From NCBI GenBank assembly GCA_963978895.1, contig OZ022238.1:7986066-8050065 (forward strand): a stretch of 64,000 nt of DNA, written 5' to 3'. The translations under genes were made by a program, and so were the position numbers. A model generated the notes under the pieces. The model saw only the letters and a list, made by a program, of their open reading frames with translations, did no database searches and had not been told where the DNA came from. The stretch comes from Erpobdella octoculata (Eukaryota > Annelida > Clitellata > Hirudinida > Erpobdellidae). Shown piece after piece: positions 54,001 through 64,000 of the stretch; position 1 is the stretch's first letter, and each line of letters begins with the position of its first letter.

Positions 54001-55450
54001 CTAACAGCTGCACGGCTTCTAATTTTCCCGAATCAACTGCAAGCATCACGGGTGTATTTCCAAAATCGTCAGGTTTGTTTAAAAGTTTAGGCTTTCGCTC
54101 CAGTATCACCGATATAACCTCGGCAAATCCATTGGAAGCAGCTATGAGTAACGATTGATGGACGTTCGCCCGAAAAACCGTTCCCTTGCCTTTCTTCCTG
54201 TCCAGTAACCAGCCCACCACCCGAGCGTTGTTGGCTTTGGCTGCCATTTCGATGGGCCAACGAGGGTTTTTGATGCGCTCCACATTGAGATCGGTAGATT
54301 CCTCGTCAACTAAGACTTTCACCATGTGGTCTCGACATTCGCTGATTGCCATGTGTAGAGCTGAGCAGTCTTGCTTGTTTTGCTGGTTGACGTCAGCTTT
54401 TAACTTGACCAGCTCGACAAAAGAATCAGTTTGGTCCTTTTAAAATAATAGAATTAAAAATGATAAGTTTATATAAAGTGTTGGAATTTTATAGATAGAA
54501 AAATACAGACCTGAAGGACGGACAACATTAATGGAGTATCTTGCTCACTGTCTCTTTCGTCCACACTGAGTCCATAACTAGTTAAAATTGCCAAAGTCTG
54601 CCACTGTCCATTAACCACAGCTAAATGAATTGCTGTTCCGGTTCTTCTTCGATGGTCTTTAGTATCAAAGGTAACACTCGCTCTTAAAAAAAGTTCTAAA
54701 TCTTTTTGAGTTTTGCAAAATCCAAATGACGGTAATCTTGGCCAGGAAGTGTTAGGATTATCGTCCACAATTGTGCAGGCTTTTTTAAGTCTACTCATTA
54801 CAAGTTCCAAAATCTTTTTGTTGCCTCGTTCGACCATGAGGTGAAAACAAGTTTTTCTTTTGTGAGTAAAAGTTGATCTCAGTCTTCCCCTGGTTTCACG
54901 CCTTACGATTTCCGGGTAATCATCTAACAGGTAACTAATTGAACAGTTTTCTGCAATGTACATCGCTACGGCACGCTTGTCTTTTTCGAGAGCTTCGTAG
55001 AACAAGGTGTTGTTTTGATGGTCTATCATTTCTTTACTTTCCATGTTAAAACCAGACGAACTGTATTTACAGAAAATATTTTTAAATGTTTCGACATCGT
55101 CGGAGTCGATGGCAGCAGACAGTTCTTCTCGAATCTCGACGAACAAATTGGAAGCAGGTTTTTGCTTTCGCATTCGCCGTCTCTAAAAAAAAAACAAGTC
55201 AAAACGGTCAGGTTGAAGTTTAAAAAAAATTAAAAAAGAAAAAATCTATTACCACTAGAGTAGAACTTTTGCATGCGGTGTTGTTGAAGTTTTGGTCTTG
55301 TGATGTCGTAATTGGTTTTGTCCCGTTCGAGTTCAGCCAGGATTCGGTATCATCGTCGTCCGAATAAGAGCGGATCCAAATTGATTCTTTCTTATCGAAC
55401 GTCTTTGCACTTTCAGTCTGTTTAGCAAAGCTTTTTAAAAGTTTTCGCAT
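51001..55450 (-). CDS. Ankyrin-repeat TRP cation channel (TRPV/TRPV-like)
   Basis: Four exons on the minus strand: 55450-55253, 55182-54511, 54436-53474 and 53403-51001, all joining in phase 0 (1411 residues). The first ~66 residues are polar. About ten or more ankyrin-like repeats follow (e.g. TALHVAVRRNHVESVKSLLN, NGNTALHLAAMFNKPDVIRK), then an Arg/Ser-rich linker. The membrane domain runs from about WTLCRRGYEILMWQHVVYMV through six hydrophobic segments. S5 is TRFIYIYIFVLISFGYAIHV, the pore loop YLTFYQMLSPGNVLDI, and S6 contains SSVVLMNMLIAMMNSTYAEV followed by a TRP-box-like helix with AWRFESLRMALW. The C-terminus is a basic then coiled-coil-like tail. The S6/TRP-box pattern is nearest TRPV, but the ankyrin domain is longer than the usual six repeats and the filter lacks GxGD. 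Likely a plasma-membrane sensory cation channel; ligand unknown. Confidence 0.88.
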
Positions 55451-56625
<1,175 letters not shown>

Positions 56626-58623
56626 TCTGACAAGAATGAATGTTTGTCAGAGTCCACGCGGCTCGGTAAGGTAGAAGCAATGACCAGGATGGATATCAGT
56701 GATACAAACTTTCAGTAAGCACGCTATTCAATGCCTTTAATAAGCTTTATTTCTTAACTCAACTCTTTAACGTTCAGAGACCTCGAGAAACTTTCCCCCT
56801 TTACTAACTTGCGTGACCTCATTCTGGACAAGAACGAACTTTGTGATTCTCATATAAAAGCTCTACCGGTTCTGCTCCGATTAAAAGCTCTTAGTCTCAA
56901 CAAGAACAAAATATCCTTTTTGGTTCCGCGCCTTAGGCACACCGAACCCTCGTTTCAACTTTCATTTCACGTTGGGTTCATCAACAAATCATTGAAATTA
57001 AATAGCTCAACTAAGGACGTTATTTTGTCTTTAAAAGTTAAGCCTCTAAAGATTACTCAATATTATTTTTATATGAGCCATAAGTTCTAGAGGTTTCTAG
57101 GACTGCATGAATTTAAGCTAGATTTGAATTAGTTTCGACCGCTTTCACAAACATTACAGAATACAGTTTTAAGAGACGAAATATTTTCTTTAATCTATAA
57201 ACCAACATATCAGATCTGGATCAACTTCTGATCATACTAAAGAAAAGATGTCCCTCTCTCACTTATCTGTCTTTATTAGGGAATCCAGCATGTCCTGACC
57301 AGCTGACGTGCGCCGAAAAAACTGAAGATGACTACAGACGCTACAGGTTAGTTAGTGGCAGTTTTACAGGATGCGTTTTTCCATTCCTTCTGGTTTTTGA
57401 CAGAGATTTTATTTCATAGTAAAGGAAGAGCATTGCTTCTTGAATTTTTTTTTTTTAAATTTTGAAACAAATTTTTAGTGATTTGCTTTATCGTTGCGTA
57501 TAAAACAAGTTTAAATGAGTTTAAATTTGATACGTTAATGAAAAAAAACAAGTTTTTTTAAAACAGCAAAAAATAATAGATGTTTTTTTATATATGTCTC
57601 AATTAAGAACGCATTTTGTCTCTTTACATAAGCATAAAAAGATAAAACCTCTCATAAGCCTCAGAATTAATTGAATAAAAAGAGTTAGTCATTATTGCGT
57701 CAAAACAGCCTCGACAGACAAGCAGCTAGATTCAGCGAGAGAAATGTTAGTGTAGGAAATTTCTAGTAAAGAGGTGTGTTGCGAGATACGCCGCTAAGTT
57801 TGGCTGAGACGAACGACAACATAATTATGCCAATCCGAACTTTGATATTTAGATTGTTATGAGGGAGGACAGATGTAGTAAAAGATGAACTTGAGTTTGA
57901 TTGTTCTTATGTTAATTTTAATTGTTTTGATTTTAGTTTTAGTAGTTTTGATTTAAGCTTTGATTTAAGTTTTAGTAGTTTTGATTTAAGTTATTTTAGT
58001 AGTTTTGATTTAAGTTTTAGTAGTTTTGATTTTTGATTTATGTTTTACTAGTTCCGGCTCATATACATATATAGAATAAGTATAATATTCCCTAGTCCTA
58101 CCCATCAAGTTGCACTAAGTCTACGCTGTTTAGCAATTAGCAATATCCTCTGTTAAATCGCATTGGCAACAATTATTATGTTAGGGGTTAAATTCATTAA
58201 ATGTGCGAATTACTTGGAAATTATTAAAGAAAGGGAACGTGTCAGTTGATAAAACAATTTTAAGACACTATTTGACTCAAATGTGTAATTAGACTACCGT
58301 ATACCAATTATCTGGTACCATATACCACAGGCTCTATGTCCTTTACAATCTTCCAAAACTCAACTGTCTCGATTCATCCATGTTACTATTGTGCGACAAA
58401 CAACAAGCTCAGATACAGGGACCCTTTCTGAAAACCATCAGACCAAAAGCAGAGTTTATTGGACAGGTTATAATTTTTTTATTAATAAAGTGCCACATGT
58501 TCATTATCTATGCAGTTTTATAATACGGCTATTGTCGGTAATCTAATTCAGATTAAGCAGGAGGAAACACCATTCGACTTAGGATGGCTACCATCAGAGA
58601 AAATTCCAACAACGAAACGTTAG
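56626..58623 (+). CDS. Leucine-rich-repeat protein with LRR cap (LRMDA-like), 5' end missing
   Basis: Exons 56626-56714, 56778-56910, 57207-57338, 58331-58466 and 58552-58623. The end of the third is read at CGCTACAG|GTTAGT (near 57348) and should be taken from the sequence. LRRs: LRDLILDKNELCDSHIKALP, RLKALSLNKNK|ISDLDQLL, CPSLTYLSLLGNPACPDQL, then the LRR cap EDDYRRYRLYVLYNLPKLNC. The protein ends ...EKIPTTKR. The intron 56911-57206 starts ATATCCTTTT and ends AC, i.e. U12-type. The cap region resembles the leucine-rich melanocyte differentiation-associated protein family, but similar caps occur in other small LRR proteins. No start codon is identified upstream. Confidence 0.75.
56911..57206 (+). 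other. Probable U12-type AT-AC intron
   Basis: 5' splice site ATATCCTTTT (56911-56920). 3' end CCAAC at 57202-57206. A branch-site-like TTCTTTAAT lies about 15-20 bases before the end. Splicing joins AAA|ATA in phase 0 and completes an LRR (NKNK-ISDLDQLL). No GT donor near this point gives a comparable frame. Confidence 0.75.
57355..58330 (+). other. LRR-gene intron with a TTTTGATTTAAG minisatellite
   Basis: AT-rich intron; 57930-58045 holds several copies of TTTAGTAGTTTTGATTTAAG. No other features supported. Confidence 0.6.
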
Positions 58624-58847
58624 AAAGCGTGTAATTAATTTTTTTTATATCATTCTATGTTTAGTCTTAATACTCCACAATGCTTTACGTTTTGCAGCAT
58701 CGTTCAACAAAAAGCGCTACGCATATTCAGGAAAGCATTCGGAAGGAAACAGGTTTATCAGGAACAAAGATCTTTAATTTTTCTTATGAATCTATTTTAT
58801 GCTTCTTGTTTGGTTTGTTTTATTTTATATCTGTGTACAAGACGATG

Positions 58848-58939
58848 CTAGTCGACCAGGTAATCCATGTAGTTGAAATCACCGTACAATTCGTCTTCAT
58901 CATCTTCATCGAGCTCGTCATAGCCTCCTGTCATGGCTC
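58848..58939 (-). CDS. Possible terminal exon with acidic C-terminus
   Basis: Minus strand: acceptor-like TTTATTGTCCATAG before 58939, then AMTGGYDELDEDDEDELYGD and FNYMDYLVD, stop at 58850-58848. Compositionally biased but protein-like. No partner exon was identified upstream on the minus strand (59-62 kb), and it overlaps no recognised gene. Confidence 0.3.
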
Positions 58940-58959
58940 CTATGGACAATAAAATCAGC

Positions 58960-61900
58960 GCGCCAAAAATCCAAAGAAAGCTCATAGAAGAGTGTTGTTT
59001 ACGATGTAATATTATTCATTTTTATTTTATTTTTACGGGTTTTTGTTGTTATTTTTTTAATATTTATACGCTGACGTCATTTCCATATTGTTCTTTTTGT
59101 AATAAATTAAAGTGAACAAGTCCAAACAAAAAAAAAACAAAGTTTTTTTAAACACACTTAAAATTTTACATTATGCAAATTCAACTTTTTTTATAAAACA
59201 TAAAAAAATACAAAAAAAAGAAAAAATAGAAAAGAGAGAGAGAGAGTAAACAAACAGTTTTATTTAAATTCCTTTTGTTTGGTTTTACTGAAAAAAAATT
59301 GAAGATATCTTATAACGGGATGCTTAACAAAAGTTTAAAAAAAAATTTTAAACTATAAAATGTTTGGACCCCCTTAAAAAATGCCTGTATCCGCCGCTGA
59401 ACTCAGTGCAGTTTCATTGTCGTAGTTTTTTCGTCGACAGTTTTCCAGGTGAGGTAATGTATTTTAAAAAATTTAATCAAATTACGCATTTTGAGTAATA
59501 TTTTGTTAAAACGTGTATTGCGGTGGAAGGTCCGTTTTTTATGGGTGGCCTAGAATCTGGGTCCCTTGGGACCTCCCTTTAATCCGGTACTGGCTTATTA
59601 TAGTTTCTAATTGGAAGTTAATGTTAACAATCATAACAAAATTCGATCTCCGAGGTTCTGTTTAGAGACGTCATTTCAGTAAAACCACGGAAGAGGGTGA
59701 GATGTTGAAAAGGCCTACGCGTTCCAACAAATTTTATTCTCGCACTTTAAATTTTTCCTCCTAGAAAGTAATCATCGGCTACTCGTCGGTACTTTTCTTA
59801 AAAACTGGCAAATATTTTCATACTTTTTCTTCTAAAATAGCTGATGGCTGGGTAGTGTAGTTGTAGGTACTTTTCCAAAAAATGTCGTATATACTTTTAT
59901 GGTATTACACCCAAGAAGCAAGTTGACCGGTGCCTCTTTAAACTTGTCTTTTTCCTTTACCACCAATACAGATGTCAGTTTTAGTTTTAAAGTTGTTTTT
60001 TTTGCTATTTTTGGTCTAAAGCTGTTTCAACTGTATTTTTATACAGACTTTTTATCTTCTCCAAAAAAAAATCAACTATTTCTAAAAGTCGTAATTCTTT
60101 GCATTACGTTTGGTCTAAAGCGCTTATTTTTCATGAATTGCAATCGAAAACAAGAGAATTTGGCGTGTTGTCATAGAAGATTTGTTTTGATTTCTTTCTG
60201 TTAATTTTTTCTCCTGTTCTCTAATAGAATTTTGAATTACGAAAATGGTTGCACCATCCTAAAAGTTTTGTGCCGCTTTTCAAAAGTAATCTTTGTTTTC
60301 TGCTTAAACGACTTTTCGCGTGGGGCGCGGAATATATAATTATTTGCCGAGGCGTTATTTATTTAAAATCCAGTTGTTATTCAAATCGTTTTGTTTTGAC
60401 AAAAGTCCGAATCTGGACATATAATATCTTGGTTGGCTTTGAAATGTTACATAAAGAAACTTGAAACGACATTCTGAGGATTATTCACATGCAATGGCAG
60501 TCATTCAAGTTAGAGTTTTAATTTTTAATTTGGCTTTATATTTTATTCAGTTTAGTGACTTTAGTATAGGTAGAGGGCCCAGTTAGTCGTTTATTAAAGG
60601 AAGTCTATTATTGGCCCTACTAGTATAGTATAAATAGTATAATATAATAGGGCATATGGAAGAAAAATAAATTCAGAATTTAGCCTCAAATAAAGTTATA
60701 ATTAAAAAAAGTTTTGTAATTTAGACAGAATAATAAATACAATTTATTTTTTTCAATTTATTTGCTTATTTTTTTTTTGCAACAAAAATTTTTATTTTTG
60801 CATTTGTCTGCTTGGAAAGCCATTGAAGCTGTCATATATTTTTTTTCACCATTTCCCATCTAATTCAATCAAGTTACATTCAGATAATAATATTACTTTT
60901 TGATTTAATAAAGAAGGCCTCATTGTTTAAAAAGTAGCCATAACCTAACTGTTCTAACCCATGGTTGGTTGAGCCTATACATTCCTTGTATCAATCTTTA
61001 AAATCATTACTTCTATTAAGCTCCATCTATGGCCTTTCAAGTGCTATGAAGTAAACCTTTCTGAATTTAATTTCTACTGGCTTATGCTATTCAGTTAAAT
61101 TGAAGAAGTTATGAATGTCTATACTTTAAACCTGTTTTCGTTGAGCAGCTAGAAGAGTCAAACAAATTCTTTTTTCAAATCTGACCATGCAATTATAATT
61201 TAATCGCTTTTAGCAGATAAGCATGAAAAAGAATTTGAGTTATTCATCTCAAAGACATTTCTTGATTCAAATTGATTGAGCCGAGTTTTTTGAAACACTG
61301 GAAATGTTTTAATTTTTTTAGAAATTTAAAGAATTGTTTTTAGACATTGTGGAATTGTTTATTTTGATTTTTCTCCATAAAATCAAATCAAAGAATCATT
61401 TTATTAGGCATCATCCCTCCCATGTCGTGGAGATTCACAATTAAATGATATTTTATCTGATAAAAATTTTTTTTCAGTCTTCCATTACCATTGGTCAACT
61501 TTATCCTAACTTCTAACTATCATGAATATGTTTTATCCTTTAAAGTATTTATGTTGAATGTTTGATATAACCTAGCTACATTTGAGATCAGCATTTAGTG
61601 ACCATTCATAAAATTCACTGCAATTACATGGTGCCCAGATGGTTGATTGAGTGTTCTGTATTTATAGTAAGTAGGTTACAGATGGAAATGTTGAATTTGA
61701 ATATTGAATATTATTTTTGAAGGTGAATTAAGATAAAAAGCATTAAAGTTATTATATCGATTTAATTGCAGCATGTTCAGCTTATGTCGGTTGATGTTCA
61801 TTTTTTTATTGAAATAAATAAATAAATAATATACAAAATTACCCAATAGAAGCCTAAGTTGTGCTATGTGGGAGGAACACAAATGACGATGATACATTTT

Positions 61901-62020
61901 TGAAAGTATACAATGATTGAATAAAATGCCTAATCATCTCATGATTAATATATTAAAAAGTTTAGTGATTGTTTTGTGGGAATGATTTTTAAATTAAATT
62001 ATATTACCAATAGAAAATAG
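58960..62020. other. Intergenic AT-rich region; no gene recognised
   Basis: Short open stretches only. CTGTATCCGCCGCTGAACTC at 59382-59401 and a GGTGGCCTAGAATCTGGGTC block near 59545 look like transposon pieces. The first exon(s) of the Ca2+-ATPase should lie at its right-hand side or in the large preceding intron but could not be identified. Confidence 0.5.
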
Positions 62021-63959
62021 AAAAGAAATATTTTGACCTGAGCCTGAAGAACCTGATGGACCTGATGAGCTACAAAGGCGCAGAAGCCATCCATCAGATA
62101 AATCTTCTTTTCCCTAACGGCATTTCCGACATCTGCACAAAGCTGCACAGCTCTCCAACAGAAGGTAGCTTTTTATCGTGACATCGTCAGTGGCGTAGCG
62201 AAGGGGGCCAGGGAGGGACACCTGCCCCCAGGCTCCGGATACCCTCGCTACGCCACTGGGCATCGCCATTGAATTATTATTAATCACCCGAGAGAAATGG
62301 TCACCGTAGTAACACGCATGTCGAATGTAGGAATCCCCGGAACGCCTACGGACGTGGCGATGAGAACGAAAGCGTTCGGACGCAACGTCATCCCCCCCCA
62401 GCCGATGAAGTCTTTCCTGTACCTCATGTTTGAAGCACTCCAGGATACGACTCTCATCATTCTCATCATAGCTGCTTCCATCTCCATAGGACTTTCTTTC
62501 TACAAGCCACCTCAGGACACTGGTGATGCTCTAACGAGTCAGCATTTATTTTCTTATTTTCGTTTGGGAAGTTTAACTGAAAGGCAAAGAGATATGATGT
62601 GTACTTTTTTCTTCAAAATTAAGCTGTTGTTTCAAAGTTGTGATGTTGTTTGTATTTGCGCTTACGATTGATTGTTAGTCAGTCTAACTGTCTGCACGTG
62701 AAATGTTTTTGGTTTATTAATAGAGTACCAATCGATAAATTCATTTTAGAAGGTTCAGGCTAAAATGAATTTATCGATAAAAATAGAAGTTTTCATAATT
62801 AAAGTTGCTGGGAAGTTTTATAATTTTGATTTCAAAACTGTCAATGCTCATGTGCTCGATGCGACTATTTTTGCTGTTATGAGCATAAATGTAACAAAAA
62901 TAAGTAATTGAAAGTAATATGTTTAAAAAATTTCTCATTATTTGAAAATGTAATATATATTTATATATATATAATTGTAAGTTCAAGGTATTCTTGAAGA
63001 AGAAGAGCCTGAAGAATCATCATGGATCGAAGGGATTGCCATTTTGGCAGCCGTCATCGTCGTCGTACTCGTGACATCCGTCAATGACTGGAAGAAAGAA
63101 AGGCAGTTCCGAGGACTGCAGTCAAAGATTGAAGACTCACATCAGTTTGCAGTTTTGAGAGGGGGAAAGATAACTCAGATTCCAAACAGTGAGATCGTGG
63201 TCGGAGACATCTGCTTGGTGAAATATGGTGGGATTTTAACCATTTGATTTGTTATTTTATGTCATTATTTTTTATTATTCTTTTGGTTAAATTGTAATAA
63301 GTATTTGATATTAGTGATAATTTTTATTTTTTATTTTTAAATTCTTCTAAAAAAATAATCTTCTTTGTGTATTCAGGTGACTTGTTACCTGCAGACGGGA
63401 TCGTCATGCAGAGCAACGACCTGAAAGTCGACGAGAGTTCACTGACCGGTGAATCGGATCAGGTCAAGAAAGGTGTCGACCTTGACCCCATGCTCTATTC
63501 TGGTTTGTTCTACTGATCACAGATTCACTGCACTTTTATATCACTTAAATAGTCGTACACGCGTGTGAGATCTAATTTATCGATTATTCACGCGACCAGG
63601 TACACACGTGATGGAAGGCAGTGGCAGAATGCTGGTGTCCGCCGTTGGTCTTTATTCGCAGGCCGGCATAATTTTCTCACTTCTCGGTGGAGGCAGGGAT
63701 TCAACCATTGATTCAGCTGATAGTAAAGGCAACTTCTTTTTCATTCCTTTTTGTGTGGCGTCTAATGAAGATTAATTTATATAAAATGTATTTTTTTTAT
63801 TGATTGAATTTTTTTCATAATACGGTTAATTTACTTCAATTTAACATCGTATTTCTATACATTTAATTAATTCCATTTAATTTGAGTTTTTAAATAATTT
63901 TACGTTATTTTATAGAAAATTTGCCAGTAGAAGGTTCATCAAAGGATGCACTTATTGAA
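62021..63959 (+). CDS. ATP2B: Plasma-membrane calcium-transporting ATPase (P2B), partial
   Basis: P-type pump that exports Ca2+ using ATP. Exons: about 62021-62164, 62331-62522, 62988-63227, 63377-63502, 63600-63722 and 63916-63959, with consistent phases (all earlier internal junctions phase 1); the gene continues past the window. Motifs: [40 protein letters not shown]; the first membrane helices in [20 protein letters not shown] and [20 protein letters not shown]; the actuator-domain region [11 protein letters not shown] through [20 protein letters not shown]; and the dephosphorylation loop ESSLTGESD. The phosphorylation and nucleotide domains lie beyond the end. Introns are short. The start codon exon is not found upstream. 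Confidence 0.95.
62188..62258. mobile_element. 71-bp MITE, hAT-like, in a Ca2+-ATPase intron
   Basis: Perfect 14-bp inverted repeats CAGTGGCGTAGCGA / TCGCTACGCCACTG. Flanking 8-mers GACATCGT and GGCATCGC match at six of eight positions, consistent with a decayed 8-bp hAT target duplication. No coding capacity. Confidence 0.8.
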
Positions 63960-64000
63960 GTATATTTTGTTTGAGTTATGATGATATTGCTACTACTAAT

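Overview
This 64 kb window is animal nuclear DNA. It is AT-rich, carries intron-containing genes with GT-AG (and one apparent AT-AC) splice sites, and is crowded with microsatellites and transposons: Helitrons, hAT elements, CR1/L2-like LINEs, a small LTR element and Penelope-like fragments. There is one 200-N assembly gap (26673-26872). The mix of genes and repeats suggests an invertebrate, most likely a lophotrochozoan such as an annelid (leech-like) or mollusc. That assignment is inference from style; no taxonomic marker is present.

Layout. 0-10 kb (+): most of a separase gene (about 19 exons), including the complete caspase-like protease domain. 10-24 kb: a transposon graveyard. A LINE is split by a Helitron, which itself holds a second Helitron and a Penelope-like fragment. 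A compact LTR element encoding only a SAP-domain acidic protein follows, then CA/TA microsatellites and another Helitron. 24-26.6 kb: a deleted hAT element, an isolated EGF-like exon (-) and short repeats. 27-34.2 kb (+): mitochondrial proline dehydrogenase (PRODH), with a Helitron and a hAT derivative in its introns. 36.1-37.5 kb (+): MRGBP/EAF7, a subunit of the NuA4/TIP60 histone acetyltransferase complex. 37.8-39.3 kb (+): a six-exon gene of unknown function. 39.3-49.4 kb: hAT relics, a large CATA array, the 5' part of one LINE cut off by a nearly full-length LINE on the other strand, and a second deleted hAT element. 51.0-55.5 kb (-): a 1411-residue ankyrin-repeat TRP cation channel. 56.6-58.6 kb (+): a leucine-rich-repeat gene with a likely U12-type AT-AC intron. 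62.0-64.0 kb (+): the 5' coding part of a plasma-membrane Ca2+-ATPase that runs off the window.

The host genes do not form an operon or obvious pathway; they are neighbouring single-copy metazoan genes separated by repeats. The exon models were built by hand from splice sites and reading-frame phase. Where summed exon lengths are divisible by three this is stated, because it is the main internal check. The most unusual points are: tandem duplications that fall exactly on splice sites of the separase gene; a Helitron insertion whose removal restores a LINE reading frame to the base; the SAP-only LTR element with near-identical LTRs; the AT-AC intron; and hammerhead-like motifs in the Penelope-like fragments.
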